A stretch of 29,253 bases of DNA from Podila epigama (taxonomy: Eukaryota; Mortierellomycota; Mortierellomycetes; Mortierellales; Mortierellaceae). The position numbers and the translations under genes are program-made. Shown piece after piece: positions 9,231 through 19,711 of the stretch (position 1 is the first letter of the stretch; each line of letters starts with the position of its first letter). Location of the stretch: positions 1-29,253 of the forward strand of contig JAAAVE010000127.1 of assembly GCA_015679605.1 (NCBI GenBank), given 5' to 3'. Under the pieces are notes generated by a model. The model made no database searches. It saw nothing but the letters and a program-made list of their open reading frames with translations, and had not been told where the DNA came from.

Positions 9231-12200
9231 ATGGGTCTCATTGGAAAGACAGCTGGCAAGTTGCTGGGCAATGTTATGAAAGGTAAAGACTATGGACAAA
9301 GCAATGTATCACACACACACAAACGTTTTTTCTTTTTATCCCTCAAATTGACGTTCACTTTATTCCGCCTCAGAATTGTCGCATTCAAGCCAGCAACAGC
9401 AACAGCACCAACATCAACAGCAACAGCAACAACAAGACCTACAACATGGCATGGCTCCTCCTCCTCCTCCGCAGCTCCAGGGCAATTCTGGTTTATTTCA
9501 ACAGTACGTAAAGTTCTTCATCTTTCTTTTTTTTCAGTCAGTACAAAACTGGGCATGTAGACTCCTTCTCCTTCTCTTTCCCACACAATGTGGGACAGAC
9601 AATCAAATGGATAGAGGACAAAGGCAAACCGAGTGGGAAAGAATTTTTTTTTTTTTTTTTACTTGTCTTTCTGCTCAAAATTCTCCATTTTGTTTTTTCC
9701 TTTTTACCACACAAACAGGCCGTTTGATGTTCCAACAGGCGCCCCATCTTTCTACGACAACAACATTGTTGACAACACCAACAACACCAACGACACCACC
9801 AACAATAACAACAACAGCAGCAACAATAACAACAATAACAACAATAACAACAATAACAACACTTTGTACAATGATTTTATTCCAACAGGGGACAATGGAG
9901 AGGTGGCCATTTTAAAGTTACCCGACGCATACAACAATACGATCCCCGATTTCTCAATGGTCGGCTACAGAGAGGGCCATGTCCGCATACCGACTGTCCC
10001 CGTCCGTATCGTTCTCGATCCATCCCCTCAACAAGACACTGACGACACTGCTCGTATCCAGGCTGCCATTGATCAAATCTCTCAATTGCCTCTTGAGCCA
10101 ATCGGTCCCCATGGCGCTTCATGCCGGGGCGCTGTGTTGCTGCGTGCCGGCATCTACCATGTGGCCGGTGCCCTTGTTCTCCACAGTTCGGGCGTGGTCC
10201 TCCGTGGCGAAGGCCAAGACGAACACGGCACCATTGTTATCGCAACAGGCGCCATCCAGCGTGACTTTGTGCTCATCAATGGTGCTCTGACTAGTGACAT
10301 GGCCTCGATCCAATTTCAACAGACAAAGGCCCGCTCCAAGGACATGATGCCCTCGAACGGATACAAAGGCACCAAAAAGGTGACCAACACCCGTTCCGGC
10401 ATCTATATCCCCGTCGGTGAAACCCACATTCCAGTCGATGACACCAATCTTTTCCAACCAGGCGACCGCATTGTGGTATGATTTTTTATTTTTTTTTCTT
10501 GCGCTTGATTTTTTTTTGTGTTTTGTCTCAATGTCTCTCTCTATCTATCTCTTTCTCTGTGTGTGCGTGTAATTTTGAGTGTGTTGTGTGGAATGGGTGG
10601 GAAAGGTGGGATGGGAGGGATTGAGTTGGGTGGGACGGGTACTGTGAAAGAGATGCGCACAATTGAGTGCGAGTGTGTGGTGTGTGGTGTGTGGTGTGTG
10701 GTGTGTTGTTGACAAATGGAATGATTATGATTACATGGACAAGGTCACAGCGGTGTACGAATGAATGGTCCATTTTTCTCTTTTTGAGCCAATCTGTACA
10801 ACCATTGCCGTTGGGTTACAGAGTGGACATGAGGAACAGAGAGTGGTGTCGTGCAAAGGTGTGGCGATGCGAGGAAGGTGTCTAGCACGCAAAAAGTGAA
10901 CGAGAAACTCCCATTGAATGCTTGCCAGCACACAAAACACAACCTCAACGTCCACCTAGACAGTGCTTTTCCATTAACATCCTATTAATCATATCTTTCT
11001 CAGGTTGAACGGCCAGGGTCAGATGAGTGGATTCGTGATATTGGCATGGATCAATTGCCGCCTCGGCCAGATAGTCAAGACTCTGTCCAATGGTCTGCAC
11101 AGACGTTCACATTCCGTTTTGAACGCACCGTCATTGATGTGGATCCAGCCTCAAACACATTGATACTCGACATCCCCCTTGTCATGAGTCTCGACCCAAA
11201 GTACCCACCTGCCCAGATCTCTGCGCTCCAGCACAAGATCCCAATGATCTCGGACGTGGGTCTCGAAAACATGCGACTCATCAGCGCATTCGATCCTACC
11301 AATGTCGAGGACGAACAACATGCCTGGTACGCCGTGGTCCTCGACAACACAGCGCATGCTTGGGTTGCTGATGTCACCACGCAATACTTTGTGAGCGGTA
11401 TTTATGCGGCATCCTGGTCTCGTTACATCACTATCCAAGACTGTTCAGTACTCGATCCCGTCTCCAAGCCGAAAGAGGGAGGTCGTCGATACCAGTTCAA
11501 TCTCAGTGGCCAAATGGGGCTCGTCAAACGATGCTACACCAACAATGCTCGCCATGACTTTATCACTCTTGGACGCGTCTGCGGTACAGAATCCTGTCTA
11601 TTTCCTATGATACTCTAATACTGCTATGGTTGTAGCTTGCGACGTTCTCTCTCGAACCAGTGCTGACACTGCTCTCTTCTCTATTTTTTTTTGTAGGTCC
11701 AAATGTATTTGTCGATTCTGTGGGTGAGAATGCAAACAATGACACTGGACCACACGAACGATGGGCCATGGGAACCCTCTACGACAACATTACATGTAAC
11801 ACGATTAACGTTCGACAGCGCATGTGGAAAGGTTCTGGACAAGGATGGGCAGGTACAGTTTATGTTTCTCTTTTTTTTNNNNNNNNNNTTTTTTTTTCAT
11901 TCATGACCCTACTATAAAATGCATTGCATGACACCATGACAACACATCTCTTTTCCTTACTAATGTTATACACGCACTTTTTCCAACTCTTGTGTAGGCG
12001 CGTATCAAGTTGTATACAATTGTACTGCCTTGAGCAGCAACAGTTGCTTCCAGGACGCGCCAGGAACCACCAACTGGATTGTAGGATTCAAAGGTGGCCA
12101 GGTCGCGGAACCCGAGTTTGAGGGTCAAATGGCTCGCGTCATGGCTGTCAACACTTCAGTCGAGCCTCGTAGTCTCTACTGGGCACAACTCATTCGTCGT

Positions 12201-12272
12201 GTGGGTGATGCTCAGTATGTTGAGGAGAATGTGGGTGCCTCTTCCAAGATACAATATCCACCACGGATGTAG
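9231..12272 (+). CDS. Pectin-lyase-fold (Pectate_lyase_3-like) protein with Q/N-rich N-terminus
   Basis: Probable right-handed beta-helix polysaccharide-active or carbohydrate-binding protein, 649 aa. Exons: 9231..9282, 9374..9503, 9719..10475, 11004..11583, 11697..11852, 11998..12272. All GT...AG junctions keep frame. Residues 1-18 are a short Gly/Lys-rich segment with no hydrophobic signal peptide. Residues 22-40 are Gln-rich and about 75-105 Asn-rich. The beta-helix region starts near residue 140: DDTARIQAAID, then GAVLLRAGIYHV and GVVLRGEG, the usual opening of this family. The C-terminal half has the family signature GPHERWAMGTLYDN ... GSGQGWAG, then YQVVYNCTA. A similar arrangement is familiar from bacterial lyase-like proteins (recollection, not a search). 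Catalytic residues cannot be assigned, so enzyme activity is inference. Start choice rests on ATG 9231 and the good donor at 9283. Confidence 0.87.
9391..9862 (+). repeat. CAA/CAG and AAC/AAT codon repeats in the pectin-lyase-fold gene
   Basis: CAACAG-type repeats at 9391-9438 encode the Gln tract in exon 2. AAC/AAT repeats at about 9752-9862 encode the Asn tract in exon 3. They are separated by a 215-bp intron (9504-9718) with a 20-T run. The mixed synonymous codons suggest that the tracts are maintained as protein sequence and are not only recent slippage. Confidence 0.75.
10476..11003 (+). other. Long (528-bp) intron 3 of the pectin-lyase-fold gene
   Basis: Donor GTATGA follows GATCGC-type coding sequence ending in codon GTG; the acceptor is TTTCTCAG before GTTGAA. 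At 528 bp it is much longer than the gene's other introns (91-215 bp). It holds T-rich stretches, G-rich DNA (10590-10640) and a GTGTGGT heptamer tract. No nested gene is supported. Confidence 0.8.
10674..10710. repeat. GTGTGGT heptamer tract within an intron
   Basis: About five units of a 7-bp G/T repeat inside intron 3 of the pectin-lyase-fold gene. Confidence 0.85.
11879..11888. other. Assembly gap (10 N)
   Basis: Ten N bases lie inside intron 5 of the pectin-lyase-fold gene, with T runs on both sides. The gap is probably an unresolved poly-T length. Both flanking exons are intact and in phase, so the protein is not affected. Confidence 0.98.
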
Positions 12273-12586
12273 TTGATTTATTCATCATTTTTTTTCTACT
12301 TCCACTCACCTCCATCAACAACAACAAAAATTGGACGCTGTCAATCATTTTTCTTTCTCCACATTCATTACTCCGCAATACTGAAATCTCATTCCCTCTT
12401 TGAAAATAAATATGCAGTTTGTAAACTCGCAGGTGTTACCTTTTGCATGTTGAACAAAAACAAAGACATGGGATGCAATGCATGCGTCAATGGTATCAAT
12501 AGTATCAATAGTATCAGTTTTTTTTTTTGGCTGTTGTTGTTGTTATTGTTGTTCAATTGTCAAATAGGTATTGCGTCTTGTTTTTT
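12273..12586. other. Convergent 3' intergenic spacer
   Basis: The stop codons of the plus-strand pectin-lyase-fold gene and the minus-strand secreted-protein gene face each other across 314 bp. The spacer is A/T-rich, with poly-T/GTT runs at 12518-12555 and a GTATCAATA repeat (two full units and one partial, 12493-12516). No gene is seen. Confidence 0.7.
12405..12410 (+). terminator. Poly(A) signal AATAAA
   Basis: A canonical AATAAA 133 bp after the stop of the pectin-lyase-fold gene, followed by T/G-containing sequence. It is the best 3'-end signal for that transcript. Confidence 0.55.
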
Positions 12587-14245
12587 TTAACCACGTCGAA
12601 GAAATTGGAATCCGCTAGCAGGGATATCAGCAGCGGGATCTTCCTCGTCAATATCCCCTACTTCTTCATCATCACCACCCAGACCCGCATTGGTCACATC
12701 GTCTAGATCGTCAGCATCACCCTCATCCACCTCCTCTTCATCTCCGTCCTCGTCGCCACCGGTGCCAGTGGTTCCAGGTTGGTCAAAGACAGTGGGCTCG
12801 TCGTCAGTGGCATCATCGCCGGGCAAGTCCCATGGCCAACCACCTAGAAGGTCGCCATCAGAGTCGTCTACGTCGCCATCTTCAGGCTCCTCGTCCTCCT
12901 CCTCGGGCTCGTCATCCACATCAGGGGCACCACCTACGATAGATGGGATGGCACCAAGGATGTCGTCCTCTTCGACAGCTGGAAAAGAGCCAATAATGTC
13001 GTCAAGGATACCGTCCAAGGTCTCTCCCAATCGAGGTGCAAGGTCTTCGTCGCCACTGTCTACATCTGGTTCTTCTTCATCCTCATCCTCATCCGCATCG
13101 TCCTCATCGTCACCAATCACGGGTAGTTGGTCCACATCCTCATTATCGTCATTGCCCCAGTTGAATGGCGGAGACGGAGACTCCTCGCCCGCATTAGGGT
13201 CCTTGTCAAAGATAGGAATCTCCTTGACAGGATTGGGGCAAGCTGTAGGCGTAGGAGGAGGACATGCAGGAACCATGGTGATGGTAGTGTAAACAATGCA
13301 CTCTTCCTCTCCATCATCATTGTGCTTCTTGTGGCACTTCTTCTTGTCCTTCTTGTCCTTATGCTCGTTGTTCTCGCTATGAAACTGGTCATGATGATGC
13401 TGTTGATGTTTCTTGGCTTGCTGCTTCTTGGCCTTGTGCGAATGAGGGTGAGCACGATGGGCAGCCTTGACGGCGTGATGGTGGTGGTGATGCGCATTCG
13501 CAGCCTTGACAGCGTGATGGTGATGATGCGCACTTGCGGCCTTGTGGTGACCGTCGTGACCATGGGCATGCACCTTCTTGGCACCAGCAGCATGGGAGAC
13601 CTTGTGATGCTTCTTCAATTGCTTCTTGTGGTCCTTCTTCTCTGCCTTTTTCGCCTCCTTGTGGGCCTTCTCCTCCTTGTGGGCTTTCTCCTCCTTTACC
13701 TTCTTTGCCTTGTCCTTTTGAGGTGCGTCAGCGGCTTTGAAGGCTGCTGCCTTCTTGGTGGCCTGTTTCTTGTCGGCTACCTTTTTGGTAGCCTCCTTCT
13801 TGGCAGCTTCCTTCTTAGCTGAGGCTACCTTCTTGGCTGCTGCCTCCTTCTTGGCTGAAGCCTCCTTCTTGGCTGAGTCTACCTTCTTGGCTGCTGCCTC
13901 CTTCTTGGCTGCTGCCTCCTTTTCAGCAGCAGCGGGAGCAGCGGGCTTCTTGGCGGCTTCGGGCTTCTTGGCAGCCTCAGCCTTCTTCTCGGCGCCTTCC
14001 TTTTGGGCGGCATCCTTGTTGGCCGCGTAGGCATTGAAGGTGCTAATGCGTGACTCGAGTTCTTTCAAGGATGGGTATGACAATGGGTCGATTTGTTTCA
14101 ATCCTTCAGCTGAAATCAATGGCTCATCCTTGACAGCTTCTGGTGCTACTGCTGGTGCTGCTGCTGCTGGAGGAGGTGCATCAGCTTGCACAGTCGAAAG
14201 TGCAAAGAGAGCACAGGCGCCAAGGCCAATGGTAATAAGACGCAT
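12587..14245 (-). CDS. Secreted polyampholyte: Lys/Ala-rich, His-rich and acidic blocks
   Basis: Intronless, 552 aa, ATG 14245 to TAA 12587. Residues 1-21 form a clear signal peptide (MRLITIGLGACALFAL, cleavage likely after VQA), so the product is probably secreted or cell-wall associated. Residues 22-75 are Pro/Ala-rich. Residues 75-215 are Lys/Ala/Glu repeats of the AAAKKE type. Residues 212-295 are His-rich, with runs of five and six His suited to Zn, Cu or Ni binding. A short Cys segment (C304, C316, C328, C336) follows, possibly two disulfides. Residues 345-540 are strongly Asp/Glu-rich with a few hydrophobic islands (LDGILDDIIGSFP, ILGAIPSIVGG). The product therefore has a strongly basic first half and a strongly acidic second half. 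No enzyme domain or GPI signal is visible. I do not recognise the family; metal binding, coacervation or a structural wall role are inferences. Confidence 0.85.
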   Translation of the reverse strand: MRLITIGLGACALFALSTVQADAPPPAAAAPAVAPEAVKDEPLISAEGLKQIDPLSYPSLKELESRISTFNAYAANKDAAQKEGAEKKAEAAKKPEAAKKPAAPAAAEKEAAAKKEAAAKKVDSAKKEASAKKEAAAKKVASAKKEAAKKEATKKVADKKQATKKAAAFKAADAPQKDKAKKVKEEKAHKEEKAHKEAKKAEKKDHKKQLKKHHKVSHAAGAKKVHAHGHDGHHKAASAHHHHHAVKAANAHHHHHHAVKAAHRAHPHSHKAKKQQAKKHQQHHHDQFHSENNEHKDKKDKKKCHKKHNDDGEEECIVYTTITMVPACPPPTPTACPNPVKEIPIFDKDPNAGEESPSPPFNWGNDDNEDVDQLPVIGDDEDDADEDEDEEEPDVDSGDEDLAPRLGETLDGILDDIIGSFPAVEEDDILGAIPSIVGGAPDVDDEPEEEDEEPEDGDVDDSDGDLLGGWPWDLPGDDATDDEPTVFDQPGTTGTGGDEDGDEEEVDEGDADDLDDVTNAGLGGDDEEVGDIDEEDPAADIPASGFQFLRRG

Positions 14246-15386
14246 GCTACGTTCTTTGTTGTTTGTCTTTTGTTGCTACTGTAGTTGTAGTTGTTATTAT
14301 TTCTTCGAAAAATGTCTAGTGTTAGGAGAGTCGTCGTAGGCCAAACCACGTCCAAGAAGAGGAAAAGGAGGGAAAAGAGATGGATATATAGATCCGAATC
14401 TAAAGATGCGTGGCGTGGTGCGGTGGTAGGCGCTGGTACGATGGCGGCAGGAGAAATCAAGAGAGCAAGAGGTAAAAAGAATATAAAAAAAAAAAGAAAA
14501 TAAAAGAAAAAGAAAATATTAGGAAAAGAAAATAGAAATGACAAAAAGAATGAGAATGTATACCGTCCTCAGCCAAAAAAAAAAAAAAAAAAAGATTGAA
14601 AAGGTTCAAAGGGGTGGGGGAAGGGAACAGGGGAGTCGTTCTGTTCTGTAGCCCTCTTCATATTCGAATATTGACTGCGACGCGCTCTCTGACGCGATGT
14701 AAAGGCGAAGACCATTCCTCCCCTTTTAACTCCTTCCTCCCTTTGTGCAAGGAAAAAAAAGGGTTGGGCCCGAGTATTCCAAATTCCTGTCATCACAATA
14801 GCAAATCAATCATGGAAAATAACCAAAGCAAGTCAAGGTGAGAACGAAAAAGGGGTGATCATGTTTTGTCCCTGTCCATGCATGGTCCATGTTCCCCATT
14901 CATCGTCAACTCTTTTGTTTGTACAGCACTGTACTTTTCTTTCCTCTCGTTTGTGTCCACTCAACACACTTCCCTCACTCGCGCCTTTTGATACACCATA
15001 TCAAATCTCCAGCTTACACACGTGACTGGTAGGAAGACAGGTGCTATCGCATGGTTTGCGCGCCACCGACTCGACTTTCAGGTTAGCAAGGGGTACATCG
15101 AATTAATTGCAAGCATCTTCAAAAAAAGAATGGAAAGAAAGATAGAATACGATGCGATGCGGCGGCTATCGACTCGACTTTGACTTTTCATGTGTCCATC
15201 CAATCCTGAAAATAAATCATTTCATTCCATCTCATCTCTTTTGGCATCAATCTCTCCACTCCAACTTGATCTACAGTCCAATTCAATCAAATCCACAAAG
15301 AACCAACCTCGCCAACAGACCAAATACCGGATAGAATCACAGTGCTGAAATTGCCCAACCGTGTAAAAAAAAAAAAAGAGATTCAC
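14246..15386. promoter_or_regulatory. Divergent promoter region between the secreted protein and the GT49 gene
   Basis: A 1.1-kb region drives two genes away from each other, both linked to the secretory pathway or cell surface. For the minus gene, TATATA at 14385-14390 lies 140 bp upstream of its ATG. For the plus gene, CACGTG (15019-15024) and a CCAAT box (15200-15204) lie upstream, followed by a C/T- and A-rich leader with a 13-A run just before ATG 15387. The middle (14460-14600) is A-rich simple sequence. No additional gene is supported. Confidence 0.45.
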
Positions 15387-18300
15387 ATGTTCAAGAAGCG
15401 TGGTGCTCCAAAGGCGCCAAAGGTCACTGCTCCGCCTGTCACGCAGACCTTGGACGACGAAGACCTCACCTCACCCATCATCACCGTCTCCATTCCAAAG
15501 GATGCTCTCGACCAACAGGACCCGCCACCCTATCGTTCTCATCCCCACTCTAATAGCAGTAGTCGTCGAAGCAGCATTGACTCGAAGCAACAGACACAGC
15601 CGCACATGCCATGGAAGCCATGGAATCCTCAAAAAGTAGAAACAACAACAACAACAACACCACCTACTGATGCTCAAAAGACTGCCGCCACCACAGTCGC
15701 TGCCACCACCACAACCACCACGACCACCATCTCAGCACGTAGAACAGGGAATTCAACTACCGAGGCAAGCCCACCTGTTCCTGTCGAAGCACAGTTATGG
15801 AATGCAGACTTGCCAGAAACCTCACCTCTCTCCCCTGCCGGGCCACGGTTCATCCCGGCGATCGCAGGAGCAGGAACACCATCAGGCGCCAAGAAAATGA
15901 ACTTTGGAGGCAGTCGAAAGTCATTTGATGGCCATGGATCCACAAGTGCCAGCACTGGATTCAAAGGCTTTGGTCATGTATCGGCAACCTCATCGACACC
16001 CTCACTCGCCAACGGCCAAGCCTCGTCCCAATCCTCACCACAGTCTAGGTCTCAACAAGGTCATTTAACCTTTTCAAAACCATCGTTATCAACTTCTTCA
16101 TCCTCTCCCTCTATGACTTTAACCGATACCAACAATAGCAACAGCAGCAGACGTACCTCAAAGTCGACACATTCTCTGCGAACACTATCGGAATCCACTT
16201 CAGGTGCTTTGCCTGTGACCAAGGCCTCTTCTACTGTGAACGATACCCACCACACGATCGGTTTCGAATCGAATCGCCACCACCAAAATCAACACCATAG
16301 TAATGGATCTGTTTACGCATCACAGTTTCAGGGACACGAGGGAACTTTGAAAAAGAAGGGCTTCCGAAGCATGTCAGAAGATGAAAAGACTCTTAGTGGA
16401 TCGATAACAGGTGAACGAGGCTCCGGATTCATGCTGAATGGTCGAGGAGAGACCGATAGCTTTGGGGCAGACTATGATGATGACGACTACAAAAAGAAGA
16501 CTCGACGCTCGTTTTCAAATGGAGCACAAGGCCATATCACTGATGACTTTGGATGGATCTTCCACGCGCCAAAGCAACTGTTAAGGTCAAGATTGTTTTG
16601 GCTCGGACACCAGCGACGACGCGTCCACCCCGCCATTCGGCTGATCATTCTGTTGTTCTTAGCGGGATCGGTGTGCTTTACAACGTTCCAGCTCATCTTT
16701 CACCACGACACCGTCGTCGACGACAACAGAAAAGCTGCATTGAGAAAGAAGATTGGGGAGCAGGCCAAGAATCTTCGTCTTGGTGATTATATTCCCAACA
16801 ATGCCATACCTCAGCGCCCCATGTCTGTCTTTGATGTCGAGGCCCAGAATTACAGTGCTCACCAGTGGGAGTTTGAGACTTATGACATCCAGGGCTGTAA
16901 GTTTTTCTCTTTTATATTCTTCTGACATTTACCTTTTGTTGTGTCATGTTGTACTATGAGTTGTACGTTGTTGTTGAATGTCCATGGCTTCTTTCTTTTT
17001 CTGATATGATATTCATGAAATGTTTCTCTTTGTCAATGCCATATTAGCCAAGTTGGTGGCCAAGGTGGCAGAGGATTATATGCTATCAAAGGCTTTTGGC
17101 AGTGTGATGCAGCCAACCAAAGTGATTCCTTTTTATTTCAGGGCGTCTTTTCGGGACGAAAACGATGACGATGACTTTCATGCGGACGACGAGATTGAAG
17201 GCGAGCATGATGGAGGCAACGGAAAAAAGCCTGTCGAGATAGACAAGTCCCAGGTGACAATCACGACCATCATCACACCTGATCGCTATCGTGTGTTCCT
17301 CAAGCTGGTCAAGCAGTACCGAGGCCCGATCTCTGTGGCGACACATATTCCTAAAGGAGCGGATCAGGACAAGCACTTTCAAGAACTCAATCAGTTCTTT
17401 CATGACCACACCATCCTCCGGAAATATGTTGATTTGCATGTCATCGTGGACGGCATTGATCTCCAGCTCAATATGTGGCGCAATGTCGCTCGCATGTTTG
17501 CCCGGACCGACTATTTCATGATGCTGGATGGTAAACGCGCAGATGTTTTCTTTTTTTTGCTTTGTGTTTTTGTTTACTGTGCTCAATGTTGTTCTCATAA
17601 GAGGGAATACTACCATTTGCTTCGACACTATGTACATCCATTATGACCGTGTTTCTCATTGCGTTTTTTGTTTCTATCTACTCATTCTACATTCATATTA
17701 GTCGACTTTCACATTCCATCATCTCTCAAGAACCATTTGCACGATGATCCACGTATGCAGGAACTCTTGGCATCTGGAGCGGCACTAGTGATCCCAGCAT
17801 TTGAGTACAAGGTCGAAAAGGACCCCAAGGACTCGAAATATTTTCCAGACACCAAGGCAGCGTTGATTCCACTATTGGAAAAGGGTCATATCCATGTCTT
17901 TCATGATTCTTTCCCACCAGGTCATGCAGCGACAGATACGCCTCGATGGATGAAAATGTCGAGCCACAGTGCATTGGGTGATAAACGTTATGGAGATTAC
18001 CGAAATGGAAACGAGTTGAGCCGAGAGGATTATTTGAAGATGGAGGCTGAGGGTGAGATGCCGTACAAGGTCACCAAGTTTGAACCAAAGTATGAGCCAT
18101 ATATTGTTCTCAAGAAGGATGGCACGCCTTGGTGTGATGAACGATTTGTAGGCTATGGCGCCAACAAAGCTGTAAGTGTCTTTCTTCTCTTTCTTCTCTT
18201 TCCTCTTTTTTTCTTGTCATCTACTTGTTCTTCAACTCATTAATTGTATTTCTTGTCTTTTCTTGTCTATTATTTTGTTAGGCTTGCTTGTTTGAAATAT

Positions 18301-19478
18301 ATATCTCTGGAGTTGATTTCTGGGTGATGCCACAAGATTTCTTGATTCACCAATACCATGACTATCCAACACAGAACCGAAAGAATGGACGGATTCTCAA
18401 CAAGCAACTGTTTGTCCATTTCCAACAAGAGATTTGTTACCGAACATTACGACGTATGATTTGGACTGGAGAATGGTATACAAGCAAAGCGGATAATCTT
18501 CGACAGCAATGTAAAGTCTTTGATGAGTTTTTGAAGACTGCGGATCAATTAGCCAGAGAGTTTGAGGAAGAACATCCTGGATCATTGAACAAGGCACCTG
18601 TATTTGTGGCGCATGGTCAGAAACAGCCACGGTTTTATATGACGGGATTGAGAGACGCTGCATCCTCTTCGTCATCAGGGTCTTCTTCCTTAAAGGTAGT
18701 CATGGCTGATCGGGGTCCACAGCCACCAGGAGTAGGAGGAGTAGGAGGTATTGGTCAAGGAGGAGGAGGATTTGGAGAAGGAATAGGAGGAGGTTCATTT
18801 AGACCAGGTGGAGAAGGATTGGATAGTCAGGATCCATCGCACAAGATCAGGCCCAAAGGAAGGATATGGGGAGGCATCCAAACCAGAACATATTATGTGC
18901 CACCACCAGAGGAAGAAGATGAACGTTTGTTTGATTCTCAAGTAGGAGGAAGTAATGGTGACGATCACCAAGCAGGATTGGATGATGAGCACAAGCAAGG
19001 ACAAGGACAAGAACAAGGAGAAGAGCAAAAGCCAGGCTATGAACATCAACAACCTCCATTATCATCACCACCACAAGCTCAGCTACCTCAACAACAACAG
19101 CCTCCACAGCAGCAGTATGGTGTTGGAAGTAGTAGCAATACTCAACTGAGTGGTTCAAAACTGGACAAGTTCCGACAAGGCATTATTGAAAAGGATGATG
19201 AGGATGATTTCAAATTTGCGTTTCCAAAGGAAGGCGAGTTTGAACCTTTAGATCAGAAACGAGAGAGGTTCCGACAATTGCATGAGGCTTGGTTAGATCG
19301 TGGTCCTGCCATCTTGGACCCAGCAACAGGAACTGACGCTGCTGCTGCAGAGGCTCTGGCGAAGAATGATCCAAAGAGGCGTCCCTTCTTCCGGAAACCT
19401 GGAGAAACATTTGAAGAGGCTGCACGTCGTTTGGAGCAATATATCCTCCACCCCGAATCATCATCATCATCATCCTGA
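15387..19478 (+). CDS. Family GT49 glycosyltransferase (LARGE/B4GAT1-like), type II membrane protein
   Basis: 1219 aa. Exons: 15387..16896, 17048..17530, 17702..18171, 18282..19478. Residues 1-415 are a Ser/Thr-rich, disordered cytosolic tail. A single membrane anchor spans about 417-438 (IRLIILLFLAGSVCFTTF), followed by a lumenal stem and catalytic domain, the topology of Golgi glycosyltransferases. GT49 marks: NMWRNVARMF then YFMMLDVDFHIP with the metal-binding DxD (D664-V-D666), VIPAFE (about 694-699), FHDSFPPGH ... TDTPRWMK, and CDERFVGYGANK (809-820) followed by GVDFWVMPQDFLIHQYHDY. Animal members transfer glucuronic acid or xylose-glucuronate onto glycans; the donor and acceptor here are unknown. 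After about residue 950 comes a Gly/Gln/Glu-rich tail with a basic end. Start: ATG 15387, with an in-frame extension to 15342 lacking ATG. The family call is firm. Confidence 0.92.
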
Positions 19479-19711
19479 GAACATAACGCGTGCTGGAATG
19501 AACGCGAACGCGAACGTGTCGACACATGATTTTTTTTTTCTACCGCTTGCAGGCGATACCCCTCCACTTATTTCTAATTATCCATTAGTCCCACTCATTA
19601 CAACAATACAACAACAAAAACAAAAAACCGTTGTAATCGTTGGTTTCCGAGAAAACTTTTAATAATTAACTTGGCATGTGTGTTTTTTTACAAGGTTCGA
19701 CGTTCTACATT
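19479..19711. other. Convergent 3' spacer between GT49 and ATG9 genes
   Basis: 233 bp separate the two stop codons. It includes an ACGCGT (19487-19492) and a CAACAA run. No canonical AATAAA is seen on either strand; AATAATTAA near 19663 is the nearest substitute. The two 3' UTRs probably overlap. Confidence 0.6.

Noticed and set aside
12690-13822. Long plus-strand frames opposite the secreted polyampholyte gene
   Set aside because: They are antisense shadows: poly-Ser opposite Asp/Glu codons and poly-Leu/Val opposite Lys/His codons. The minus frame has a signal peptide, a single stop and a sensible block order.
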